NCBI RefSeq assembly: GCF_963576675.1
Contig: NC_088917.1
Location: forward strand, 79,532,610-79,596,609
Length of the DNA: 64,000 bases
Reading direction: 5' to 3'
DNA from: Euphorbia lathyris
Lineage: Eukaryota > Streptophyta > Magnoliopsida > Malpighiales > Euphorbiaceae
Shown here piece by piece: positions 32,609-43,917 of the stretch. Under the pieces are notes generated by a model. That model saw only the letters and a list, made by a program, of their open reading frames with translations, was not told the origin of the DNA and did no database searches. How positions within the stretch are numbered: the first letter of the stretch is position 1; each line of letters starts with the position of its first letter. Made by a program: the position numbers and the translations under genes.

Positions 32609-34742
32609 TTTTTTTGTTTTTTTGAACAAACTAATGCCTTTCAATTAAACCGAACACGTTTGCAAATCCTGTTCAAAAACAGTTGTCAGCCAGTGAGGCT
32701 TTATATTTGAAAAAAAATAATTAGCATTGGAACGGGATTGTCTTGCTATTACATGAGCAGTCTCATTCGCTAATCTAGAAACATAAGATACCGAGAAATC
32801 CCGGTTGTTTGCTAATATTTCTATGCAATCTTGCACCACTAATCCAACTTCAGTTAGGTCGTTTGAGCGGTTCAAAATTGCATTAATCACCACTTTTGCA
32901 TCTGATTCTATCTCAACCTTCTTCCACGGGGTTCCCACAAGCCATACTAAACAATCTCTAACAGCTAGAGCTTCAATTAGCATAGGGGTGAACGTATCTG
33001 CACGTACTCGACTCAGACAGCATCGGAAATTTTCTGAGTCGTCTCTCACTATTGCACCCGTCCCTCCCTCATTCGGATACGAAACAAAGCTCCGTCTGTA
33101 TTACATTTGAGGTAACCCCTTTGCGGTTTACGCCATCTAGCTGCCTGCTTGCTCGGTTCAGGTGCGTTTGCGGCTCTATGTTGAATCTGTCCCTCGCTAC
33201 CTGCTGTTTCGCAACTGCTGTACACCCTCTGCTGGTTTGTAGCATTGAAAGGGGCCTCCGCCTCTTCTGCAGAAACTATCGCACGTCTGTTCGCCTGTCA
33301 TGTACTGTTGTTGCTGTCGCGGACGATCTGGCGCCTATCGATCCTTGCTGCAGTTCGAGTTATATCAGCTCCCTGCACTCCGCCCCTCTCCTCCACGTTC
33401 TCGACTTGGTTGTCCGCTGCTGCTGCGATTCGGACTGACGGCGGGGTGAATTCAGCCATCCGCCATTCTTGTAGATACAGTGTTCCTCTACGCACACATT
33501 CTGCCGCCGATACCACTTGCTCGTTCCACAGATAATTATTCCTTTGTCTCCATATCGAGCAAATTACCATCACTCTTCTCTCCATTGTTGTGTTGTTATC
33601 TGTCAGGAGCCACTGAAGAGCTGTGGTATAGTCTCCCTCCGGTTGAGGAATTCCCGCTTCTCTCCAGCAATACCTGCAAAAGAACAGAGTGAGAATAAAT
33701 GTTAGCACGACTCCTCCTCCCTTCCGCAAATTGTGCATTCAAGAGGCACTGGAACATGTCGTCTGATCAGGTTTGCTCTTGTTAGTAAGCATCCTGAACA
33801 CAGCTTCCAGACAAATGCTTTCCATTTTGGTGGAATTGACAGCTCCCACACCCTCTTCCAACCTTCTATCGGTGTTCTGTCATATATTGCTTGATCAAAC
33901 GCTCTATAACCGGATTTAGAGGAATATCTCCCATCCTTCGTATAGTTCCATACTAAAGTATCCTCTATATCCCTTACTGATAATGAAAGAGCGCATACCT
34001 CTCTAGCCTCTTCCTCATTTAGACAGCCATACACCTTCTCGACATCCCACTCCTTCCCTCCTTCTATCATCAGGTCAGCCACCTTCATCCCCTCCATTCC
34101 TTCAATACAAAACGATTTTATAGTGAAGTTTTGTAACGAAGGGACCCAAGGGTCCCCCCATACTTGTATTGATTTACCATCTCCCACCCTCCACCTTATC
34201 CCTTGTTTTAACACATCAATAGATCCCCAAATACTTCTCCAAACAAAACTAGGATTATTGCCTAATTTGGAAGAAAAAAAAAAGATTAGTAGCAAAATAT
34301 TTAGCTTTGAACATTCGACTAACCAGAGTATTTGGACTATTGACCAGTTTCCATCCCTGCTTGCCCAATAGCGCCAGATTGAACATGTGGATGTCCCTGA
34401 ACCCCAACCCCCCCCCCCTCCTTGATCTTTTCTTCGGCACAGAGTAGCCCAGTCAAACCAGTGCATATTCCTCCTTCCTCCCTATTTCGTTCCCCACCAG
34501 AACGAATTCATCATGCGTTGGAGCTCATCACAAATTGATTTTGGGATCAAGAACATGCTCATACAGAAAGTTGGTAGAGCTTGTACAACTGATTTAAGTA
34601 AAACCTCCTTTCCCGCACTAGATAGAAACCTGAAACCCCAACTCCCAAATCTTTTTCTAAGCCTGTCGATGAGGAACAAATGGCTTTGTTTGATAAACAA
34701 ATCTTTGGGTACTTCAATATCATCGAAATCCATAATATTACA
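32609..34742 (-). pseudogene. 5'-truncated L1/RIL-type LINE (ORF2 C-terminal half)
   Basis: Minus-strand frames read, in order: RT thumb region (FLSSAGKEVLLKSVVQALP, about 34600), zinc-binding RT-associated domain (WELSIPPKWKAFVWKLCSG, about 33830) and a C-terminal RNase H-like domain (32645-33049, with IEALAVRDCLVW). Frameshifts near 34470 and 33700 and stops disable it. An A-rich tail follows at 32609-32640. Near-identical direct repeats CAAATGGCTTTGT (32596-32608) and CAATGGCCTTGT (34743-34754) are its target duplication. The endonuclease and RT palm are missing. Confidence 0.8.
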
Positions 34743-34754
34743 CAATGGCCTTGT

Positions 34755-37054
34755 TTGATAAAAAAAAATTTGGGATAAAATTAGAAGTTTTGACTAATGA
34801 AACTTTTAATGGTGGTGTTTGGTGAAAAAATATTTGAAAGAGTTTATTGGATTCAAAACTCTATTTTTTTTTTTTAAAAAAAAACCTAGTCTTAAGAGTT
34901 TTTCAATTAGCTTATTATTCTATCTCATTTAAATGACATTTTTACCCTCATTACTACCATTTACTTAAAAAAAATATTTTGTTCCTTTAAAAAAATAAAC
35001 TAATGACATTATAAACATTCATCTAGCTATATTTTAATGACAAATATCAATTAATAAATCTAAATTTACTATTATACTTTTGAAATTATAGTTCTATTAA
35101 AAATTATATGAATTAAAATTAATAACGAAACTAATAAATGTTATTGGAAACTTTAAAAAGAATATAAAAATATTAGGTTTTTATTTTAGTAAAATATTAA
35201 ATTATAAATTAATGGGATAGGTGTAGAATTACTTCTAACGTTTACAACTAGAAGCAATTTTACCCCTAACGTTCTAATCTTGACAGTCAAGATCAATTTT
35301 ATCCCTAACATTCACAGGTTGGAATTTGTTTACAATTATATACAATTTTACTCCTAACTTTTGCAAGTTGGAATTTATTTACAATTTTACCTCTAATATT
35401 AGCAGCTAATATCAATTTTACCCCTATCACTATTTGCCAAATAAGAAGAGGTTGTTTCAGGCATTTATCCATTAAAATAAAATATGTGAGAGTGTTACAA
35501 TTGTATACTCCTAAATTTGAATGTATTATCAAGAGTATGTAATCAAATTGGAATTTGTTACACTCTTACTTAATCCATAATATTATAATAGACGTGGTTT
35601 TCTTTTTAAAAAATAAATAATAGACGTGGTTTCAAAAAAAATTATTAAAAGAAAAGATGTGATCCAAAAATATTAACAACAAAAATAATATAAAATTATT
35701 ATTAAAATTAAAATTATTTAATACATAACGAATTGCAAATTGGAGGGAGTAGTTTGAGGTATGTATTAACAGTTTTCTTGAAAAAGATGTAGCCGTTATT
35801 GGCTATATCGTAAATGAACTCTAATAGTGTATAAAAGTTACTATCAGGATAGAACTACAGATTGAATAGAGGACCAAACGAAAATTGTGAGGACTTTTTT
35901 TTCTTAACGAACCTATAAAATAAAATAAACTAAAAGGCAAAGTATAAAAACAATGTTTGTGGTTTGCCCTATTTACAAATGGATATCTGTGGTTTAAAAG
36001 TTTGCAGATAGAGGTATGTAGTATATTTTTTTTACAAAATAAAATATTTGAAATTTACATACCCAAAATCCATTTATAGCCGTGTAAAATGAACTTAAAA
36101 ATCAAGTTAGTTCATAAAATGTCAAATTAGTAAGAAACGTTAAAATTTTCACCATATAATTTATGATTTCGATTTAGAAAGTTGCATTTTTTTACGGCTG
36201 TGTTTTATTGATATGTAAGAATAAATTTTTTAAAATAAAAATGATATTTTATGTAATCAGAATTTAACGATGTAATTTTTTAATTTGATGTGAATTATCA
36301 ATAATATATATATATATAATTGAAAATATACATATTATCAAATATATAACACCAAAAAACTTAGTCTAATTATTCAATACCATTAAAATATAAAATATAT
36401 CATACTAAATAGAGAGAAAAATATTTATACAATGTAAATTTATTTAAACTATTGTAAACTACTTTTAAAAGAATAAGTAAACAATTATATTATTTTTAAT
36501 AAAAAATCACTATTGTATTATTTTTTAATACAAGAATTTACAAAGTTTATGAAGCGAAATATAGTATGAAGCAAAATATTGTATGAAGCGAAATGTTGTT
36601 TGAATCATTATGATTCCATTTTCTAATAAAATAAAATGTTAATTATTTATTACTTTACTTTACAATCTAATTAATAAAAAACTATTATTTTCAATATAAT
36701 TATTACACATACATTAAGTTTCTCGTTAACTATTTTTTTAGAACTAAAAATTATACAAAGTTATTTTTTAAAATAATCTTTTTTTTTGTAAATCTAAATT
36801 ATTTTAAAACAAAAAAAATTATTATCATTACATATCAATGAGATATAATTAAACAAATATTAAAATGTTAAATTTTGTATAAACATTTAGTTGATCCCGA
36901 ATACGCAGGAACAATACTAGTATAAGTTAATCACAAAAAAGTTTTGTTTTTATTTGCTTAATTTTTTTTTGTTAAAATGTTTAAAATTTTTACGGTGTTA
37001 CTAATATAGTTACAAATAACCAATAAAAAATGTATGCAAACATATTTAGAAAAT
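34755..37054. other. AT-rich intergenic DNA
   Basis: No gene is visible. At 35215-35427 the ends GATAGGTGTAGAATTA and ATTTTACCCCTATC suggest a decayed MITE with internal ~70 bp repeats. 35935-36260 holds text typical of foldback MITE arms but without matching ends. The remainder is AT-rich, with microsatellite-like runs. Confidence 0.4.
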
Positions 37055-37768
37055 GTCTAATACACAAATAGCTCCTTGAACTTGTCCAAATGTTGCAACT
37101 GCCCCCCGAACTTTCAATTGTAATAACTTACCCCTCAAACTTGTCCAATTGTAAAACATAACCCCTCAAACTTGTCAAATTGTAAAACATAATCACAAAT
37201 TGCTGACATGGACTGCAATTGAAGAAACATGTGAAATACAAAAACTGCAACGCTCATGGAGTGTGATAATCAGATCTTTGGCGTAATACGAATCCGAGAA
37301 AACGTTTTTACGGTTGCTTTAAGTACGGGGTAAAAAAATTCCCAATTTGGAGTTATGTTTTACAATTGGACAAGTTTAGGGGGCGTTTGGTTCGGGGTCT
37401 TTAGGAATGGGAATGTGAATAGAAGGGTTTCATTCCCTTTGTTCTTGTTTGTTTAAAAAAAAAAAATTCATTCCCTTTACCCATTTTAGATTATAGGTTT
37501 ACCCCACTTTACGTTAAGCCATTACCCCAAACCATGTAGGGAATTGGATTCCCTTTACCTAATTCTCTTTCCTAAACATATCCAAACACATAGGGGAATT
37601 AATGTTTATTCATTTCCTTTCCTTTCCTTTAGTTTCCTTTTCTTAATTCATTTTCCCTTACCCATTATGAACCAAACGACCCCTTAAATGATAAGTTGTT
37701 ACAATTGAAAGTTGGAGGGGGCAGTTGCAACATTTAGACAAGTTCAGAGAATTATTTATATATTAGAC
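37055..37768. mobile_element. Foldback MITE with an hAT-like MITE nested inside
   Basis: The outer arms (GTCTAATACACAAATAGCTC and its complement ending ATTAGAC) share ACTTGTCCAAATGTTGCAAC. The right arm is interrupted by a ~305 bp element (about 37379-37684) with GGCGTTTGGTTCGG...GAACCAAACGACCCC ends, a common plant hAT-type MITE. The outer duplication is not clear. Confidence 0.6.
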
Positions 37769-38288
37769 CTTTAAAAAATTCAATATAACAATTAAATAAT
37801 ACAACTTTTTTAAATTTTTAGTAACTTACGACTAAAATTGATTTTAACGTAAGATTTAAATTTGTAGAGTCACCTATACTTTTTTTTTTTTTATGACAAG
37901 TTGACAAATACTCACAAATATATGTCAAAATTTTCCAACAATAGCCAAATGACTCATAGTCAATACATTTAACTTCTTTATTGACTTATTTCCGTGATAA
38001 GAGTAGTTTTGGCTGTACCTGATTAGAGCTTTCTGATAAAAAGGTTGAAACGTCTGCGAGTTTTGACCAGATATTTACTTTTCCTCTCAATATTTATTGG
38101 AAGTGGGATGGTCACGTCTCCACAGATAATTGGTCGCTCAGTTTTTCTGTGCAACAGACAGTGACGTTAATAAAGCTCCACGTCTCAAACTGCATTGAAA
38201 AAAATCAAAATAAGTGGTTGAAGATGGGAATTTGGATGATATTATCATAAAATAGAAATGCATTTTTGTGATAATCATGTGATTGCTA

Positions 38289-38797
38289 GGGTAAATTACA
38301 GCCATGGCCATTGAACTTTATCCATTTAACATTATGGTCACTGAACTTCAATTCTTAATAGTATGGTCATTGAATATTACACTTTTTAACACCGGTGGCC
38401 ACTCAATGTCTCAAAACGATCGTTGACGGCCTCAAAATAAAAAATTCGAAGAGTTAATGATATTCTAAGGAATTTTAATTCTTGAAAATTTTCGTTTTGG
38501 GGTCATTTATGTGTTTTTTTTCTTAGAAGAGTGTGTGTGAATTTGTAGAAAACTTCAAAAAAATGATTTTGGAAAATAAAAAATATGGTTTCATGGTAAA
38601 TGTCGTTCTGAACAACTTTAATTCCGGAATATTTTCATTTTGAGATCGTTACCGGTCATTTTGATAAATTAATTAAAGTTCAATGGCCACCGGTGTTAAA
38701 AAGAATAAAATTCAATAGTCATACTATTAAGAATTGAAATTCAATAGCTACAATATTAAAATGAATAAAGTCCAGTGGCCATAAATGTAATTTACCC
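38289..38797. mobile_element. Foldback MITE, GGGTAAATTACA family (member 3)
   Basis: GGGTAAATTACAGCCATGGC and the matching right end (...AATTTACCC) enclose 509 bp. A perfect 10 bp duplication GTGATTGCTA (38279-38288 and 38798-38807) flanks it. AT-rich spacer lies on both sides. Confidence 0.85.
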
Positions 38798-39200
38798 GTG
38801 ATTGCTACGTACTAGTCCATAAAAGACACTTTGAAATGAATAATATATAAAGTTTATCACTTTGAAATCATTAATGTATATTTGTTATATTGTTTTTTTC
38901 ATGACAAAAAGTATAATTCTGAAACTTTAAAAATCAAGTCCCTGAACAATTATTTATCTATATTGAACTTTTTGATTATTGATTTTGTTATGTATCATGC
39001 TCTTATTTAACTTTTTATCGAGTTTGGACGATAAGCGTCATTAAAGGATGAAACATGCTGACGTAAACATTTTTATTTCCATTTGGACAAATAAAAAATT
39101 AAGTTTCTTGACTAAGGAAAAGAGAAAAGTAAAAAGAAATTACAGAAAAGGATTTACAGTAGTTTTTCTAAGTTGTAAAACGAGCTTGAGAGAACCTGTT

Positions 39201-39660
39201 GGAAATGGATTTTGGTGTTAGGGGAGGGTCGATTTGACGATTTTGGTGCAGACGCGTCTTAAAATCATGAGACCTACGGTGTTGGATATGGGCCAAATCG
39301 AATAACATTTGTATGGTATTGGACCAGGATATTATAAATTGTCAGTGCCTCGTGGACCAGTCGGGAAAGTTCGCGGAGTCATGCACATTCAGCCTCAGTC
39401 ATGCGCCTTGAATTACGGATGATGGTTATGGCTGGTACAACCGTTTCACGTTGCCAGCAAACATTTTCTATTAAGCAGCTGCCACGTGAAATTTAGCTCA
39501 TCTAGAACGCACAATTATGTCACTCTGTAATAAAAATATACACAATGCACCAAAAAAGTAACATTATTTCATATTTCAACTACATACCTTTTCCATATCT
39601 TTCTCCTCCTTTAGTTTTACTTATTTAAGCACTGGAGTGGGGCTATCGGTCCCGGCGCCT
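39201..39660 (+). mobile_element. LTR-like fragment
   Basis: Starting TGTTGGAAATGGATTTTGG, this GC-richer block has a TATA-like TTATTTAAGCAC at about 39622 followed by GGAGTGGGGCTATCGGTC, an arrangement seen in plant LTRs. No partner LTR was found. The 77-codon frame at 39663-39896 just after it resembles no family I know. 39900-40290 holds AT-rich spacer. Confidence 0.35.
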
Positions 39661-40290
39661 CTTTGATCCTTTTTCTATCTTATCTCAGGCATTCGAAGGA
39701 CCCTAAAAAGCTCACTTCAAATTATCCAACATCAAAGTGGTGCGGTGAATATGGAACAAATGAGCGAAACTGTTACTTAAGTAAACAATTTGTTGATCCC
39801 TTCATCATCAAACCTTATACAAAGATTAAGAACTCTTATGGAGCGAAATCATTACTCGTGGACCTTAAATTCAACATCTCATCACAGTTTTACTGAACAC
39901 TAATAATTAATCAGCTAATAACAAATAGTTAACAATAAACAGATAACTACAACAACTAACTGCTAACAACAACAATCATCAGTTAATAAACAGACCCCAA
40001 ACTCTCTCATGAAGATTGTAACCACCTAAAAATAATATATGGACATGGACCTTTTTACTGATTTAAGTGGAAAAATTAGTGAATTGATTTTGGTTTTATA
40101 GTTGAATGGTTATGCCTTAGCTTTTACTTTTTTGGTTTTTGCTTTAGGTTTAATCCCTTTTCTTCTTTGCAAAAAAATAATAATTATTATAAAGTTTTCG
40201 TATGTTTTTAGAAATGATTATATAATTTCTCAATTTTTATTTTCATCAATTTTTTAGTCTTTATATTTAAGTGAATAGTCAGATTAGACT

Positions 40291-40527
40291 AAGGGTCTGT
40301 TTGGCTATTTGTTGTCTGTTGTTCCTATTTGCTGGTTGCTGTTACGGTTTGTTGTTTACCTTTGGAAATGTTGCTTTTCCAAAAACAGGGATTCTCTGCT
40401 TTTGTAAAAAGCTACTTTTCAGCTATAAAAGTCAAACAAGATGTGTCTAACCAAACACCTAAAACTCTGCCTTTTAAAATGAAAAGGCAAACAAGAGGTA
40501 AAAAGTAGGTAACCAAACACCCCCTAA
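40291..40527. mobile_element. hAT-type MITE (GTTTGG ends)
   Basis: AAGGGTCTGTTTGGCTA on the left and GTAACCAAACACCCCCTAA on the right are the imperfect inverted ends. The target duplication is unclear. Confidence 0.5.
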
Positions 40528-40624
40528 ATGAAATTTAAAATATCAAAATTACCCTTTACTATATATTTTACAATAATAAAATATCCATTTTTCTTATTTT
40601 ATGTTTTTTCCTTCATAATAATAA

Positions 40625-41123
40625 GGGGAGAGTTCAAATAAAACCCTTGTGGTTTCACTAATTTTCAGATAAAGGAATGTGGTTTACTTTTTGTCAAAAC
40701 GAGGACTGAGGTTTCACACTTTTAATAATGCTATTAAAACTATCTTTAACGACCTCAAAATGAAAATTTTCAAGAATTAAAGTTGTTCAATGTCATATTT
40801 TCTATGGAACTACATTTTCGATTTTAGAAAATCATCTTTTTTAGAACTTTCTCTCTCTAAACATTAACTTTCTCTCTCTTTACCAAACATCATCTAAATA
40901 ATATCGAAATAAAAAAGTTGAAGAATTAAAGTTGCTTAGAATATTAGTAGTTCTTAAAATATGTCATTTTTGAAGTTGTTAATGGTGATTTTAATAGTAT
41001 CAATCGAAAAAGTCCTTATTTTGCTAAAGTTGAAAACCTCAGTCCTCGTTTTGACAAAAAGTAAACCACGGTCCTTTATCTGAAAATTAGTGATACCACA
41101 GGGGTTTTATTTAAACTTTACCC
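40625..41123. mobile_element. Foldback MITE, 499 bp, 9 bp TSD
   Basis: The arms span about 85 bp each (AATTTTCAGATAAAGGAATG...; complement near 41060). The 9 bp duplication TAATAATAA lies at 40616-40624 and 41124-41132. The core shares 'gacctcaaaatgaaaatttt' with the GGGTAAATTACA family although the arms differ. 41133-41609 is AT-rich spacer. Confidence 0.8.
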
Positions 41124-41609
41124 TAATAATAATATCTCAAATATTAATTAATTGTTCTAATAATTTCATATCATTATAAATTTTAATTTAATAGTGTAGA
41201 ACTTATTCATTAAAAAAATAATAAATATTATAAAGATTATGAAAATAGGAATGGAACTATATAAACTTATAAAAGCGATTTTTTAAGAAAATAATAAATA
41301 TAAATTTTTTTATAATTAATATACACAAATATAAGAATTTCGGTGTATATACTACACAAACTTCATTAGAACTATTTTGATTAAATTTAAAGAATATAAG
41401 GTAAGTTATTTTATTTGTATAATTAGAGGCAGTTTTGTACTTTAACGTATACAAATAAATAAAGAGACTAAAGAGTTGATTAAGGTAAAACTTAAGGACC
41501 TTATAATAAGATGATAGACCTACTAACGAGTTAAGTAAAAATATAGAGACGTAATAATTATTTACCAATTTTTTGTTATAAAATTCATACATAGCCCAAC
41601 CGATCTCGT

Positions 41610-41868
41610 TGTTAGAGATAATATTCCTATTATCTCTGTAAATAGATTCTTATCTAGTTAGAGTTTCAATTTGTCTATATCCCTAGCTAGGTAGAGTTTC
41701 AATATGATTATACTTGTGTATTGTATTCCTATACAAACTACTATTGGCTCACTATAAATACAAGGCCTCTGAGCTAGAATCATTAAGGTGATTCAAATCA
41801 ATATTGTGTTATTACTTATCTCTCTCTATCTCCATAATATTCCCGTATATCAAACTATACATTCAACA
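41610..41868 (+). repeat. Copia 5' LTR
   Basis: 259 bp, TGTTAGAGATAATATTCC...ACATTCAACA. A TATA-like CTATAAATACAAGG lies at about 41753. It differs from the 3' LTR at four sites. Confidence 0.95.
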
Positions 41869-41871
41869 TGG

Positions 41872-43916
41872 TGTAACAATCCTAATTTTATCAGATTTAA
41901 AATAAAATAATTAAGTATTTATATTTTATTTATATTTTATTTTTTTTATTATATATATATATATAAACATTTGTCTTTACCAATTCTAAACCTATTCGCC
42001 GCTTTTACCTTAAAGAAAAGAAAAAAAAAACTGCTTCTTCCTTTGTGAAACATAGCCGCCGTCCATTGAGGGTGGGAGTGAGCGCCTGCAAGTATTAATT
42101 TACATTACCTTCCACTCCATTGCTGTTTTCGATTTTTCCGAGGTAGGTGTTTTCCTATTTCATGGTTGCATAGAAATATTTTTTTTATTAATTGAAACTT
42201 TATGTCAGATTTTGGTTTTGGGTTCAAATTGTTTTGATGTTCCAATGAGAAGTGTAAACATGTCCCTATAACCCCTTTCTTCTTTAATTTAATAAGTAAA
42301 TGTTTTTCATAATATTAATTTATTTATATATATATATCATTTTCTGGGTGGTTTCAAATCCATGAATGAGAAAGCTTCCTTTTACACAATTCCCACCATT
42401 TGAAGTATGATATAATTTGATTTTAATTACTATTATTTTATTCTATATTCTTTATTATTATTGTTTGATTTAAAATGTTAAAAGACTAAGTTTTGATTTT
42501 GGTTGGATTGATATTTCCTAATTCATCTTTTCTCCAGAAAACTCAAAATAGCTATATTTATCACTCTAAGTATACTGTTTCGTTTCCTTCTCTTTTCTTT
42601 CTAAACAAACTTTAACCCCCATTAATTTAGATTCGATCCTAGTTTTAGACCAATTTAATAACGTTTCTCTCCATTTGAATTCATAGGACATAACAATATT
42701 CCTTCGGTCGATTGAGTGGCGAGCTATCGGGGTTCTTAGATATATCATTCGTTTGGATACCAGGTGAGTGGTAATTATAGTACACGACACTGCTTGATTG
42801 AAATATTAGACTAAAAACTGTTTATCAAAAATTAGCGTTTGACTGTATATTTTCGTTCCTAAAAACGTATAGCTTAAACCTTATGTTTACTAAATATCCT
42901 TAGTATTAGAGCGTATATTCTGGGAACATGCCTTTATATTGATTTATTTTATTATCAGGTATAATGAATTTATTAAAATTTGATTTGATATGATTTGTAG
43001 TTTCTGATACGCGATTTATCGCAGTTATTACCTTTGTTTTAGAAATCTGATAAGTCGTTCAATCAGTTATGATTTTCTGATTTATATACGTATACTATAT
43101 GTTTTCAAACTGGTACAAGTGCTCAGTATATCTGTATCTGTTATCTGGCCTCTCACCGATCTTCATAACATTAGGTCCTTGCATTTGTCTTTGAGTCAGG
43201 TTGTCAGTTGTCAGTTTGTCGTCAGTTGTGTCAGCATTAGAATCATGCATAAGATCGGTGAAGGCGACTATCTGTTATCTGTATCTGTTATTGGTAGCGC
43301 TTACCATTTATCTGGCCCTGGTGGTGTGCAGTATCACCACTCTGTTACACTGTACCATGTGTTTTAAAGCTTTTGCCATAATTTCTGATTATTCTGTTAT
43401 TTGATATTTTGAAAGGCTTCAGGATTATGGTTGACAATTGGATTCCAGTATTTGAATTGATTATCTTATATTGACCCTTTGGTTTAACTGATTTTGAAAT
43501 ACTATATTTTGAATTATATTCGTAATAATTTAAAAGTATCAGCCTGTCTGCCTGTTCCTTTTCTGTTGTGTGCTATAGCTACTGCTCACTGAGGTTTTCG
43601 CTCGTATAGACGAAAATCTCATACCACGTTGAATATTTCTTTTTTTCAGATTAAGGTCCCTATTCGTGAGGTAACCCTTGGATTGATGTTGAAGGAGACT
43701 GCCTAATGATTTAGCTTTATATTATTTTTGGAGACTTTTGATTATTGAGATTTGACTTGAATAGTTTGATTCTTTTAAGGTTTATTAATGTAATTGAGAG
43801 GACTTTGATATTCTGTTAGTAAATTTTGAAATTTTTATTAGTTCAGAATTAAGGCTAGCATATATTAAAGATTATTTAATTTATGCGCCGGTCATGGCCT
43901 GGGTTGGGTCGTGACA
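41872..43916 (+). mobile_element. 2045 bp solo LTR inserted at the copia PBS
   Basis: It starts TGTAACAATCC and ends GGGTCGTGACA, with the 5 bp duplication CATGG (41867-41871, 43917-43921). TGTAAC...CGTGACA ends and a ~2 kb size fit Ty3/gypsy chromovirus (Tekay/Del-type) LTRs. No internal region or second LTR is present, so it is a solo LTR. It splits the copia LTR from TGGTATCAG, its tRNA primer site. Short frames inside are not genes. Confidence 0.85.
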
Positions 43917-43917
43917 C

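Noticed and set aside
33052..33692. Plus-strand frames of 70-128 codons
   Set aside because: They are antisense shadows of the minus-strand LINE ORF2.
39663..39896. 77-codon frame after an LTR-like block
   Set aside because: The protein resembles no family convincingly, there are no gene signals, and the context is transposon-rich.
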